NCBI GenBank assembly: GCA_964565415.1
Contig: CAZMEX010000024.1
Span: forward strand, 1-43,231
Reading direction: 5' to 3'
DNA length: 43,231 nucleotides
DNA from: JAIOSM01 sp964565415
GTDB taxonomy: Bacteria; Desulfobacterota; Desulfobacteria; Desulfobacterales; Desulfobacteraceae
Part shown: positions 8,479 to 17,652 of the stretch, one piece after another
Numbering within the stretch: the first letter of the stretch is position 1
Layout of the letters: every line of letters starts with the position of its first letter
Notes under the pieces: model-generated
Databases searched by the model: none
The model's input: only the letters and a program-made list of their open reading frames with translations
Told to the model about the DNA's origin: nothing
Made by a program: the position numbers and the translations under genes

Positions 8479-9309
8479 ATGGATATTTTAACAAAATTGA
8501 TTGAACTTGCCATTTTTGAGGATTCAGGCTTTGGAGACATTACAACTGAAAACCTGATAGATGATGGTGTTACAGGTTCCGGAGTGATTATTGCAAAGGA
8601 GTCTGCAATTTTAAGTGGTATTGATATCGCTTCAAAGGTTTTTAGGAGACTTGATCCAGATGTTGATATTCAACTCTTTTTTTCCAATGGCGACACATTA
8701 AAGAAAAATGATATTATTCTGGAAGTCAAAGGTGACCTTGTAAGTATGCTCAAGGGTGAAAGGATTGCCTTGAATTTTTTGCAAAGACTATGTGGAATAG
8801 CAACTTACACGCGTTCAATTGTTGATGCACTTGATATCAATACAAAAGTTCGTGTTTTGGACACAAGAAAGACTACTCCGGGTTTAAGAAGTATTGAAAA
8901 AGCAGCTGTACGTGCCGGAGGCGGTTATAATCACCGCATGTCACTTTTTGACGGTGTTTTAATAAAAGATAATCACATTGTCATTGCAGGTTCAATAAAA
9001 AAAGCTGTAAAAAAAATAAGAGAGGAAATTTCTCATCTTTTAAAAATTGAGGTCGAAGTTACCACCATGGAACAGGTGAAAGAGGCTGTTGACGCTAAAG
9101 TTGAAGTTATTATGCTGGATAATATGGATCTGCCCCTGATGAAAAAGGCTGTTCAATATATTGATAAAAGAGCAATTGTTGAAGCATCGGGTAATATGGA
9201 CAGACTGAATATTAATGAAGTTGTGTCAACCGGAGTTGATGTCATTTCCATTGGTGCACTGACTCATCAGGCAAGGGCTGTGGATTTAAGTATGAGAATT
9301 AACAATTAA
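8479..9309 (+). CDS. nadC: Nicotinate-nucleotide pyrophosphorylase (quinolinate phosphoribosyltransferase)
   Basis: Converts quinolinate and PRPP to nicotinate mononucleotide, CO2 and pyrophosphate in NAD synthesis. At 276 residues the length is typical. Family motifs are seen in order: EDSGFGDITTEN near the N-terminus, GERIALNFLQRLCGIAT, the substrate-binding DTRKTTPGLR followed by EKAAVRAGGGYNHR, LIKDNH, VEVT, IMLDNM and VEASG(N) near the end. It lies directly after valS on the same strand and ends 7 bp before the convergent REC-GGDEF gene, with no clear terminator between. Confidence 0.96.
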   Translation: MDILTKLIELAIFEDSGFGDITTENLIDDGVTGSGVIIAKESAILSGIDIASKVFRRLDPDVDIQLFFSNGDTLKKNDIILEVKGDLVSMLKGERIALNFLQRLCGIATYTRSIVDALDINTKVRVLDTRKTTPGLRSIEKAAVRAGGGYNHRMSLFDGVLIKDNHIVIAGSIKKAVKKIREEISHLLKIEVEVTTMEQVKEAVDAKVEVIMLDNMDLPLMKKAVQYIDKRAIVEASGNMDRLNINEVVSTGVDVISIGALTHQARAVDLSMRINN

Positions 9310-9316
9310 GTTTTAA

Positions 9317-10228
9317 TCAATCATCCGGGCTGATAAGATAAGTCAGTTTGTTTTTACCGCTGTTTTTAGAAAGATACAATGCTTTATCCCCCCTTTTGAC
9401 AAATGATTTGCTGGTATCTTTTTTAAGCAATTCTGTGGCACCTATACTCACAGTGATAGATGCAGTTTTGCCAGGTTCGGGATTGAAAACATGGGAACTG
9501 ATACTCTCTCTTATTCTTGTTCCCACTATACATGCTTTATTCAGTCTGGTTTCAGGAAGCAGTATTGCAAACTCCTCTCCTCCGTATCTAAAGGCTATAT
9601 CAGTAGCCCGCAGACAGGAATTGATAACTTTACCAAGCTCGCTTAATACATTGTCTCCTTCAATATGACCCCATGTGTCATTGTAATTTTTAAAAAAATC
9701 TATATCCAGCATTAGCAATGAAAGAGGATTGGAGTACCTTTGATGCCTTTCAATTTCTGTTTTAATGAGATTAAAAAAATGTCTGGAATTATAAAGACCT
9801 GTTAAGTCGTCGGTAATAACAAGAATTTTTATCTTGTCCATTGTTTTATCATACTCTTTTTTTAATGCTCTCTCCTGCTGGACTCTTTTGATTCTTAAGT
9901 CAAGCTCTTCAAATCTAAAAGGTTTGAAAATAAAATCATTGGCACCTGTTTCTATGGCATCCTGGTAAGAGTAGTCTGCAACAAACCCTGTCATCACAAT
10001 AATGTTTGTATCAAAGTTTTCATTGATATGTTTTGTAAGTTCCAGGCCATCCATACCCTGCATTGAAATATCTGTTATGACTATGTCAGCTTTATAAGTA
10101 TCTAATTTTTTCATTGCCTGTTCAGCACTGCAGGCTGAATCAACAATATAGTCCTTTGTTTCAAGGAAATCTCTCATAGAATCTCTTATGGCATCATCAT
10201 CATCCACAATTAAAATTAAATTGCTCAT
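9317..10228 (-). CDS. Response regulator with GGDEF domain (diguanylate cyclase, PleD-like)
   Basis: A 303-residue two-domain regulator. The N-terminal receiver (1-120) has the acidic pair DDD at 9-11, phospho-acceptor Asp53 in ITDIS and Lys102 in FKPF. A short helical linker leads to a GGDEF domain (about 135-300) with DDLTGLYNSRHFF, DIDFFKNYND and the active-site variant GGEEF at 216-220, which is catalytically competent in known cyclases. RATD at 207-210, five residues before GGEEF, is a canonical c-di-GMP inhibitory site. So phosphorylation should control synthesis of c-di-GMP, with product feedback. No partner kinase is adjacent; the hybrid kinase at 15600 is one candidate in the window. 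Confidence 0.93.
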   Translation of the reverse strand: MSNLILIVDDDDAIRDSMRDFLETKDYIVDSACSAEQAMKKLDTYKADIVITDISMQGMDGLELTKHINENFDTNIIVMTGFVADYSYQDAIETGANDFIFKPFRFEELDLRIKRVQQERALKKEYDKTMDKIKILVITDDLTGLYNSRHFFNLIKTEIERHQRYSNPLSLLMLDIDFFKNYNDTWGHIEGDNVLSELGKVINSCLRATDIAFRYGGEEFAILLPETRLNKACIVGTRIRESISSHVFNPEPGKTASITVSIGATELLKKDTSKSFVKRGDKALYLSKNSGKNKLTYLISPDD

Positions 10229-10358
10229 TACTCATTTCCTTGACTATTGTATCGGCACCTGATAGATATCTACATTTCTAAAATGTTAATTATAACTTAC
10301 TTATATTTTGTAAGAATAAAAGTCAACTTCTATTTAGAGTCAATTGTCTGGAGCTAAT

Positions 10359-12164
10359 TTGGATTATAAAGCAGAAAACATTAGAAACTTCAGTATTATT
10401 GCCCACATTGATCATGGGAAATCAACCCTGTCAGACAGGATGATTCAGCTTTCAGACCTTGTGTCTGACCGTGATTTTAAAGATCAGATTTTAGATACAA
10501 TGGATATTGAAAGAGAGAGAGGGATTACAATTAAATCCCAGACAGTTTCTCTCTCTTATAAAGCTGATGATGGGAAAACATATCTTTTAAATCTTATTGA
10601 TACTCCTGGTCATGTTGATTTCACATATGAGGTGTCAAGGGCTCTTGCAGCCTGTGAAGGAGCTTTGGTTATTGTTGATGCAAGCCAGGGCGTGGAGGCA
10701 CAGACCCTGGCAAATATATATCTTGCCATGGAACATGACCTTGAAATTATTCCGATTATTAATAAGATTGATCTTCCCTCGGCAGAAATCGAGTGGGTAA
10801 AAAATCAGATCACTGAAGACCTTGGATTAGACGGTGACTCAGCTCTTTTGATCTCAGCGAAAAATGGAATTGGAATTGAGCAAGTATTTAAAACCATTGT
10901 AAATGATATACCAGCACCCCATGAAAAATCAGACCAACCTTTAAAAGCACTTATTTTTGATTCTCATTATGATTCCTATCGTGGTATTGTTGTACATTTA
11001 AGAATATTCCAGGGAAGTGTCAAGCCCGGAGACAAAATTATGTTCATGTCCAATGGTGCTGAGTATACAATAGAGGAGACAGGTCTTTTCCAAATTGAAA
11101 GAAAACCTCAAAAAGAGCTCTTTTCAGGACAGGTTGGATATATTATTGCCGGAATAAAGGTTATCAGTGATGTTAAAATCGGGGATACCATAACATTTAA
11201 AAAAAATAAGTGCGATGTACCTGAGGCAGGGTTTAAAGAGCCCAATTCAGTTGTTTTTTCTTCAATATATCCTGTTGCTTCTGATGAATATGAAGAGCTA
11301 ACCGATGCCCTGGGAAAATTAAAACTTAATGATGCTTCTCTTATATATGAAAAAGACTCATCTGCTGCACTTGGTTTTGGATATAGATGTGGATTCTTAG
11401 GACTTCTGCATCTTGAGGTTGTTCAGGAACGTCTGGAAAGAGAGTATAATATCTCCTTGATTTTAACAGCACCCTCAGTAAAATATGAAATAACAAAAAC
11501 AGATGGAGAGGTTATTATCATTGATAATCCCTGTTTCTGTCCTGATCCTGCTGAAATTGATATGGTAAAGGAGCCATATATAAATGCTACCATTATTGTG
11601 CCTGATAAATATATGGGTAATGTGATGCAGCTCTGTTATGATAACAGGGGGGAGAGCAAAAATTATCAGTATCTTACAAGCGATAGAGTAGAGATGAAGT
11701 TTGAGCTGCCCCTTGCTGAAGTTATTTATGAATTCTATGATCATTTAAAAAGCGTAACCCAGGGGTATGGATCATTTGATTATGAAATTGCAGGGTACCA
11801 AAAGACCGATCTTGTAAAACTTGATTTCCTTGTAAATCAAGAGAGGGTTGATGCTTTGTCAAGATTGATACACAGAGATAAGGCAGAGGTACGGGCAAGG
11901 ATTGCATGTAAAAAATTAAAAGAAGAAATTCCCCGGCAGATGTTTAAGATTCCAATCCAGGCAGCCATAGGAGGGAAAATCATTGCAAGGGAAACAGTAA
12001 ATGCATTCAGGAAAGATGTTACAGCCAAATGTTATGGTGGTGACATCTCAAGAAAGCGGAAACTGTTGGAAAAGCAAAAAAAGGGGAAAAAGAGGATGAA
12101 AATGGCAGGCAAGGTTCCAATTCCCCAGTCAGCATTTTTATCAGTTTTAAAATCAGACAACTAA
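10359..12164 (+). CDS. lepA: Elongation factor 4 (LepA) GTPase
   Basis: Ribosome-binding translational GTPase, about 601 residues. I place the start at a TTG (10359) with GGAG five bases before it, giving a protein that begins DYKAENIRNFSIIAHIDHGK after the initiator, as in other LepA proteins; an upstream in-frame TTG at 10344 has no ribosome site. GTPase motifs are AHIDHGKST (G1), DTPGHVDF (G3) and NKIDLP (G4). The LepA-specific C-terminus is present (KCYGGDISRKRKLLEKQKKG, KMAGKVPIPQSAFL). It is divergent from the REC-GGDEF gene, and a bidirectional terminator follows. Confidence 0.95.
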   Translation: MDYKAENIRNFSIIAHIDHGKSTLSDRMIQLSDLVSDRDFKDQILDTMDIERERGITIKSQTVSLSYKADDGKTYLLNLIDTPGHVDFTYEVSRALAACEGALVIVDASQGVEAQTLANIYLAMEHDLEIIPIINKIDLPSAEIEWVKNQITEDLGLDGDSALLISAKNGIGIEQVFKTIVNDIPAPHEKSDQPLKALIFDSHYDSYRGIVVHLRIFQGSVKPGDKIMFMSNGAEYTIEETGLFQIERKPQKELFSGQVGYIIAGIKVISDVKIGDTITFKKNKCDVPEAGFKEPNSVVFSSIYPVASDEYEELTDALGKLKLNDASLIYEKDSSAALGFGYRCGFLGLLHLEVVQERLEREYNISLILTAPSVKYEITKTDGEVIIIDNPCFCPDPAEIDMVKEPYINATIIVPDKYMGNVMQLCYDNRGESKNYQYLTSDRVEMKFELPLAEVIYEFYDHLKSVTQGYGSFDYEIAGYQKTDLVKLDFLVNQERVDALSRLIHRDKAEVRARIACKKLKEEIPRQMFKIPIQAAIGGKIIARETVNAFRKDVTAKCYGGDISRKRKLLEKQKKGKKRMKMAGKVPIPQSAFLSVLKSDN

Positions 12165-12181
12165 TTGATTTTTAAAAATAT

Positions 12182-12234
12182 AAAGACCCCTGAATAGTCA
12201 TGGTTTTTACTCAAAACTATTCAAAGGTCTTTTT
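12182..12234. terminator. Bidirectional terminator between lepA and the DUF2147 gene
   Basis: A long stem: AAAGACC with GGTCTTT and TGAATAGT with ACTATTCA (12182-12198 against 12216-12232), broken by one 2x2 internal loop. T residues follow on the plus strand (12230-12234) and a T-rich run on the minus strand. It sits between two convergent genes. Confidence 0.8.
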
Positions 12235-12238
12235 GTCA

Positions 12239-12700
12239 TTATTCGTCTACTGAGTTTACAGGAAGCCAGGTTTGGGTACGAAAAAAGAAGAGGATATAAC
12301 CTCTTAATATAAGCTTGTCATCTTCAATCCAGAGTTTACAATCATATACTTTGCCATTGCCCGGATCAAGAATTTCACCGTTTTTATACTTATTCCCTTT
12401 TTTTTCGAGGTTTTTAAGGATAACCATGCCCAGGCTTGGTTTGTCCTTGCGAGGATCATCATCAGCACACTCATCACATACTGGATTCTGATCTTCATCC
12501 GGTTCCAGAAAGAGCTTGACTATTTGCCCAAAATATTTACCATCCTGCTCATAAATTTTTACAATTGATTTCTTTTTTCCTGTTTCATCGTCAATTGTTT
12601 TCCATAGTCCGGTAATGGATGAGTCCTTAGCATAGGCATTGCCTAAAAATAATAATGAGAATAGAGTACAAAACAAAATAATAAATAATTTCTTTGACAT
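12239..12700 (-). CDS. DUF2147 secreted protein
   Basis: A 153-residue exported protein. Residues 1-24 form a Sec signal peptide ending NAYA before KDSS. The mature part matches the DUF2147 pattern: GLWKTIDDETGKKKSIVKI, a QDGKYFGQIVKL segment, the CDEC cysteine pair near 75-78, GMVILKNLEKKGNKY, GEILDPGNGKVYDCKLW, and L(I)LRGY...RTQTW close to the end. The family is a small lipocalin-like beta-barrel of unknown function, often found with envelope genes. GGGAG lies just before the ATG. It is on the same strand as, and downstream of, the OmpA-like lipoprotein. Confidence 0.88.
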   Translation of the reverse strand: MSKKLFIILFCTLFSLLFLGNAYAKDSSITGLWKTIDDETGKKKSIVKIYEQDGKYFGQIVKLFLEPDEDQNPVCDECADDDPRKDKPSLGMVILKNLEKKGNKYKNGEILDPGNGKVYDCKLWIEDDKLILRGYILFFFRTQTWLPVNSVDE

Positions 12701-12792
12701 AAATAGTCTCCCTGCTTGTTATTATTACACTAGCTGTTTATCATATTTCTTACAGGCTATGTATCCTATATTAATATTAACCGTAAAAAATT

Positions 12793-13449
12793 TTATGAAA
12801 TTGGTGTCAATTTAATTTCGACACGTCGATTTTGTGCCCGACCACTTGCTGTATTATTTGATGCCACGGGAGATTGTTCGCCCATACCTTGAGTTAATAT
12901 ACGTTGAGACAGAACTCTGCGTGTTTGCAAGTAGCTGGAAACAGAACTTGCTCTACGTCTGGATAAAGCCATATTATATGATGCAGATCCGGTACTGTCT
13001 GTATGTCCATAAATATCCACATAGGTTTTTTTGTATTCATTTAAAACTTTTGCAACAGAATCCAACACTCTATAAAAATTGGAGGAAATTGCGCTGGAGT
13101 TTGTTTGAAATGTGATATTCCCCGGCATATTTAAAATAATGGTATTACCCTGTCTTGTCACACTGACACCGGTTGCTTCAAGCTCCTGGCGCAGTTTTGC
13201 CTCCTGAACATCCATATAGTAACCAATACTACCCCCGGCCAGTGCACCAATTCCTGCACCAATCAATGCTGACCGCCTGTCACGACCAGCAACTGCACCC
13301 ACAACAGCTCCACCAACAGCACCAATTGTTGCACCTTTGGCAAGGTTACTCACTTTTTTTTCTCTGGTGTAGGGGTTAATAGTAGTGCAGGCACTTATAA
13401 ATAAGGCTAATACTAAAATTATACTAATGAAAAAGCGTGATCCAAGCAT
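12793..13449 (-). CDS. OmpA-family outer-membrane lipoprotein with glycine-zipper segment
   Basis: Peptidoglycan-binding lipoprotein, 218 residues. The start at 13449 is chosen because AGGAG lies just before it and because a good promoter (13488-13517) overlaps the longer in-frame extension to 13530. The lipobox ISAC gives lipid-modified Cys21. Residues about 40-80 form a glycine zipper (GATIGAVGGAVVGAVAG, GAGIGALAGGSIGYY), as in YiaD/OmpA-like lipoproteins. The C-terminal OmpA domain has ITFQTNSSAI, VDIYGHTDSTG with the diaminopimelate-binding Asp/Arg pattern, LSRRRASSVSSYL and GRAQNRRVEI. It should tether the outer membrane to the cell wall. Confidence 0.93.
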   Translation of the reverse strand: MLGSRFFISIILVLALFISACTTINPYTREKKVSNLAKGATIGAVGGAVVGAVAGRDRRSALIGAGIGALAGGSIGYYMDVQEAKLRQELEATGVSVTRQGNTIILNMPGNITFQTNSSAISSNFYRVLDSVAKVLNEYKKTYVDIYGHTDSTGSASYNMALSRRRASSVSSYLQTRRVLSQRILTQGMGEQSPVASNNTASGRAQNRRVEIKLTPIS

Positions 13450-13487
13450 AATGACTCCTTTAAAATTAAGTTTACTAACTTGAGCAA

Positions 13488-13517
13488 TATTTATGACATG
13501 GCAATATATTTTGTCAA
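13488..13517 (-). promoter_or_regulatory. Sigma70-type promoter of the OmpA-like lipoprotein gene
   Basis: On the minus strand: TTGACA (13512-13517), an 18-nt spacer and TAAATA (13488-13493), about 40 bp before the chosen start codon. Confidence 0.65.
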
Positions 13518-13625
13518 GGGAATAATTCAATCTTCTTTTTTTCCTTTTCCAGGTATTGTTTCTACTTTAAATATGAAATCAAAGCCGTTCTGGCAGTTGA
13601 TTTGAGTTGCTATATTCATAATTAT

Positions 13626-15302
13626 TTACCACTCTCTTACAACAATTTCAGCTACTCCAATTTTACCCTGCCCTTTGCGGATAAAGAATTTGACCCACCA
13701 CATTTCAGACCGATCAATGGAGAGTGTTATTGTTTTCCCAGGTTTTATTTTGCCAACAGGAATCAGGGAACCATCGCTTAAAATAAGGACACTGTCCAGT
13801 ATGCGACCATTTTCCAAACCCTTGCCAGCTGTCAGTGAAAGCTTCCCAATAGACACAGGTCTATCCCATTCCAGAGATACCCATTTATCCTTCCCTGCCT
13901 TTGCTACCCATTGAGTATCAAGGTTGCGATCTTTAACTAATTCTGCTCTGTATTTTCTGCTGATTTGATCTGAAACACGGGCTGTTGCTTTCTGGGCAAG
14001 GTTTGCTGCAATTTTCTGTTTTTGTTTGATATTCCCTTTAACTACTATTTCTGCCAGCCCTGCCTTATGTTGTCCATAGCGAATATATAACTTCAGCCAC
14101 ATAATTTTTTTATGACGACCTTTTATGGTTTTTACCTGGTTTGCATCCAGCCCTCCCTTGATTTTGGTAATATCGCCATCGCTAAAGACGATAAACGCAT
14201 CTTCAATTCTGCTGGCGGAATCTCCAACTCTTCCTTTCAGCTTTATGTGATCAATCTGTATCTCCTTGTTCCAGGAAAGCCGCAACCACTGATTTTCAGC
14301 ACTCTTTGCAACCCATTCTGTCATTGGGTTACGATCTATCGCCTTTTTACCGGAATATCTGTTTTTCAGGGAACTTGAAACCGATATGGTTGCTTTCTGG
14401 GCAAGATTAGCAGGAAACAGGCTGGGTTTGACCGCACCTTTTACTGTGATGTCCCCCCGCACTTCTATTTCGCTTAAGCCAACATTATTTTCTCCTTCCC
14501 GGATATAATATTTTAGCCAGGTTATCTGTTTTTTATTAACAGAAATCTGTCTGAACCTGGCTGGTTCCAGAGAGCCAAAATCAATAATGGTTCCATCACT
14601 GAAAATAATGTCACTGCTCCAGATGTGTACACTTATGTCCTGTCGTCTGCCCAAGAGTCCAATGTACTTTATATCAACCGGATCATGCCACTTCAGGGTT
14701 AGCCATTTCCCCCGGGACCCCTTGGCAACCCATTCAGTATTTTCCAAACCATCAATGGCATTTGTTCCTTTGAACCGATTGCTGATTTGATCGGAAACCA
14801 ATACAGTGGCAGAGGTAGTAAGGGATACTCCTTTTCGAATAATTTTGGAAGGTTTGACTTCACCCGGGCGTTCAGGCTCCTTTCCATAGGTACCATTTAA
14901 TATCTCTTTTACTGTTTTTTTCCATCGCTGCCGTTTTGTATTGTTCACGTTGGGATTAATAATATCAACGATTTGTCCAATTTTGCTGTCCTGAAGTAAC
15001 CTGCTTGATCTGGAATCCTCTCTGGTTGTACCGTTACCTAAAAAAACATTTATCAGATCATTGACCAGCGGGTTTTTGGTGATATCCTGTTTTTCAGTTA
15101 ACAGGTCAAGAATGGCATTTTTACTATTTTGTCTCTTTGCTCTGTCATCTTTTGGTGATGACAATACATTGATGATCATATCTATTTTTTGTTCAATATC
15201 CTGCTGGGCAGCAAGTGTATTGTCAACTGCTACCAAAAACAATATTATAAAAACTATAAAAAAATATCGGGCAGTTTTATTTTTAATTTTGAGTTTTTCC
15301 AT
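13626..15302 (-). CDS. Secreted protein with three discoidin-like (F5/8 type C-like) repeats
   Basis: 558 residues from an ATG at 15302 that has AAGG upstream. It begins MEKLKIKNKTARYFFIVFII, a signal peptide or signal anchor ending near ...NTLAA. A helical region follows (about 35-150), with DLLTEK and VKEILNG-type segments. Then come three tandem repeats of about 125 residues at roughly 162-283, 299-423 and 434-558. Each contains an N-terminal SVS/VSDQIS...AID or VKDRN segment, a (T/D)(E/Q)WVAK motif, a W(L/V)(T/R/S)L(K/S/E)W strand, a SDG turn, a W(L/V)K(Y/L/F)(Y/F)IR strand and a final G(L/V)(S/A)EI(E/V)V(R/K). This is the pattern of galactose-binding-like beta-sandwich domains, which bind carbohydrate or other surface ligands. 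The specific ligand is unknown; a role in adhesion or envelope matrix is inference. No LPXTG or outer-membrane export signal is seen. Confidence 0.75.
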   Translation of the reverse strand: MEKLKIKNKTARYFFIVFIILFLVAVDNTLAAQQDIEQKIDMIINVLSSPKDDRAKRQNSKNAILDLLTEKQDITKNPLVNDLINVFLGNGTTREDSRSSRLLQDSKIGQIVDIINPNVNNTKRQRWKKTVKEILNGTYGKEPERPGEVKPSKIIRKGVSLTTSATVLVSDQISNRFKGTNAIDGLENTEWVAKGSRGKWLTLKWHDPVDIKYIGLLGRRQDISVHIWSSDIIFSDGTIIDFGSLEPARFRQISVNKKQITWLKYYIREGENNVGLSEIEVRGDITVKGAVKPSLFPANLAQKATISVSSSLKNRYSGKKAIDRNPMTEWVAKSAENQWLRLSWNKEIQIDHIKLKGRVGDSASRIEDAFIVFSDGDITKIKGGLDANQVKTIKGRHKKIMWLKLYIRYGQHKAGLAEIVVKGNIKQKQKIAANLAQKATARVSDQISRKYRAELVKDRNLDTQWVAKAGKDKWVSLEWDRPVSIGKLSLTAGKGLENGRILDSVLILSDGSLIPVGKIKPGKTITLSIDRSEMWWVKFFIRKGQGKIGVAEIVVREW

Positions 15303-15599
15303 TTTAAGCCTTATCATTATATTAATATAAAGTATACACATGACTTAAGTTGTTGTCACAAAACAATCTAAAATCTTTAGTTTATACATTCCACTAGGTA
15401 GTATAGATAGAATAAGAGTTTGTTCCTTGTCAAGGAAAATATCCAATGAATCTAACAGATATTGTTTAAGTGAATTGATAAAGTGTAATATATTATATAC
15501 TCATTGTTAATCATTCTTGACTTTATGCGTTAGTTTTTTTAAACTGAAAACAGAGGTTCCAAGAAATTTTATGAAAGATAAACAGGGAAATTAAATATC

Positions 15600-17534
15600 A
15601 TGGGATTCCAGAGACGAGCCAGGGCTACTACAAAGACTGTTTTGATAATAGATGATGAGTTGTCAATTCGTAAAAGTATTTCCATGCATCTTGAGGATAA
15701 TTTTTATAAAACATTGACCGCTGAAAACGGGCGTGAAGGCATTGAAATATTTGATAGAGAACATCCCGATCTTGTTCTGGTGGATCTGCGCATGCCTGAA
15801 GTGGATGGGTACGAAGTTATAAAATATATCCATAAAAAGTCACCTGATATCCCTATAATTGTTGTTTCAGGAGTTAACAGTATAGAGACAGCCATAAAAA
15901 CCATGAAAATAGGAGCATGGGATTTTTTAACTAAACCTGTTACAGATCATTCTATATTAATTCATTCCATTGAAAAAGGGTTTGACCATGCTGATTTGTT
16001 ATTTGAGAAGAAAAAATCCGATAAGAAATTTAATGATTTGTTTAATACTGTATCAGATTTTTTATACTCCTATGATTTAAACGGATATTTCCTTGAGGTT
16101 AATCAAACCTTTAAAAATGTTATTGGGTATCCCGATGAAATTTTAAAGGGAGTGGATGCAAGAAAGATTATGCCAAAGAAGATCGTCCCCGGATTTGAAA
16201 GATCTTTAAAAAAGATTTTGATGGAAAAACAGGATCAGGGTAAATTTCAAATTCGATCAGTGGATGGTAATGTTGTATTTGTGGAGTACCATAATATACT
16301 TGTTTTTGATTCTGATGGAAAACCAGTTTTTATATCTGGCTCAGCAAGGGATGTTACGCTTAGAGAGCTTGCAGAAGAAGAGAAAAAGGCTGCCAAGAAA
16401 CATGCTGCAGAGCAGGATAAAAAAGCATTGGTGGGTCAGATTGCAGGAAAACTTGCCCATGATTTTAATAATATACTTGGTGCAATAATGGGAAGAGCAC
16501 AACTGTCACTCCTGCACAGCAAAGATGAGAAGGTTATAAAAAGCCTTCAATTAATAGTTGAACAGAGCATGAGAGGCAAAAGCCTTACCCAAAACCTTGT
16601 AGCTTTTGCAAAAAATCAGGAACCAAGGCAGGAGACAATTAATGTCAATAAAAAAATTAATCTTGTTATAAATTTGCTGGAGCGTGACTTGGAAGGCATT
16701 AAAATAAAAAGAACATTCACGCAATCAATACCAACATTAATTGCTGATCCGGGTATGGTTGAGCACGCGCTTGTGAATATAATTCAAAACGCAGTCCATG
16801 CTTTGAGTAAAACTGAGTCACCAAAAATAATTCTAAAGACATATTATTTTAATGACAGAATATTTATTGAAGTTGAAGATAATGGATGTGGAATCCCCGG
16901 AGAGTATTTTAATGATGTATATACGCCTTCTTTTACTTTAAAAGGCGGCAAGGATATAAGTCAATCGTACAAAAATGATATTAAAGGGACAGGTTACGGG
17001 CTTGCAAATGTAAAAAATTATGTTGAAAAGCATAAAGGGAAAATTTTTTTTGAAAGTAGAGTTGATAAAGGAACAAAATTTACCCTGGCTTTCCCCTTAA
17101 TAAAAAAAGAGTTAACAGGTAAAGAGATAAAAGAAGTTGGAAAAACAACCATGCACAAAGAGAAAAATATTCTTCTGGTGGAAGATGAGAAAGCGATATC
17201 AGATGTTCAATCAAGGGTATTGTCAAGAAAACCATTTAACCATAAAGTTGAGATTGCCAGTACCGGGCACACAGCAATCAAGATGTTCCACGAGAACAAA
17301 TATGATTTTATCAGCCTTGATTATCTTCTCCCGGGTGGTCTGAATGGAATGGATGTATATAATAATATCAGAGAAACCAATAAAAAAGTTCCAATACTTT
17401 TTGTTTCAGGGAATATTGAATTTTTAGAGTCCATTGAGGATTTGAAAAAGAAGGATTTAAACCTTGATCATCTTTCAAAACCCTGCCAGAATAAAGATTA
17501 TGTTGAGAGCATTAATAGACTGCTCAATAAGTAG
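15600..17534 (+). CDS. Hybrid sensor kinase: REC-PAS-HisKA-HATPase-REC
   Basis: A 644-residue cytoplasmic histidine kinase with no membrane segment. The N-terminal receiver (about 12-125) has Asp62 in VDLRMP and Lys112 in TKP. A PAS domain covers about 140-260 (KFNDLFNTVSDFLYSYDLNGYFLEVN, then GSARDVT). The HisKA helix has His287 in KLAHDFNNILGAIMG. The ATPase has the N box NIIQNAVHAL (393-402), the G1 box DNGCGIP (427-433) and the G2 box GTGYGLANV (463-471). A C-terminal receiver (from about 522) has Asp574 in SLDYLLPGG and a SKP Lys near 632. Input is thus by phosphorylation plus PAS ligand, and output by the last receiver or transfer to a separate regulator. The HDFNNIL type is common in deltaproteobacteria. 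Its cognate regulator is not adjacent. Confidence 0.93.
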   Translation: MGFQRRARATTKTVLIIDDELSIRKSISMHLEDNFYKTLTAENGREGIEIFDREHPDLVLVDLRMPEVDGYEVIKYIHKKSPDIPIIVVSGVNSIETAIKTMKIGAWDFLTKPVTDHSILIHSIEKGFDHADLLFEKKKSDKKFNDLFNTVSDFLYSYDLNGYFLEVNQTFKNVIGYPDEILKGVDARKIMPKKIVPGFERSLKKILMEKQDQGKFQIRSVDGNVVFVEYHNILVFDSDGKPVFISGSARDVTLRELAEEEKKAAKKHAAEQDKKALVGQIAGKLAHDFNNILGAIMGRAQLSLLHSKDEKVIKSLQLIVEQSMRGKSLTQNLVAFAKNQEPRQETINVNKKINLVINLLERDLEGIKIKRTFTQSIPTLIADPGMVEHALVNIIQNAVHALSKTESPKIILKTYYFNDRIFIEVEDNGCGIPGEYFNDVYTPSFTLKGGKDISQSYKNDIKGTGYGLANVKNYVEKHKGKIFFESRVDKGTKFTLAFPLIKKELTGKEIKEVGKTTMHKEKNILLVEDEKAISDVQSRVLSRKPFNHKVEIASTGHTAIKMFHENKYDFISLDYLLPGGLNGMDVYNNIRETNKKVPILFVSGNIEFLESIEDLKKKDLNLDHLSKPCQNKDYVESINRLLNK

Positions 17535-17652
17535 TTGGTACCCATAACAAACAAGGGAAATGTTGCCGAGCCCGGGCGTTGAATTTTTGCTTTTTAGCAG
17601 CCTGCAGGCTCGGATTTATTGATTTAAAGATACCGGTGCAGATTTGTATTGT

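Noticed and set aside
17566..17613. Hairpin CCGAGCC/GGCTCGG between the hybrid kinase and leuA
   Set aside because: Only 7 bp with a loop of more than 30 nt and no proper T-run; too weak to call as the convergent terminator.
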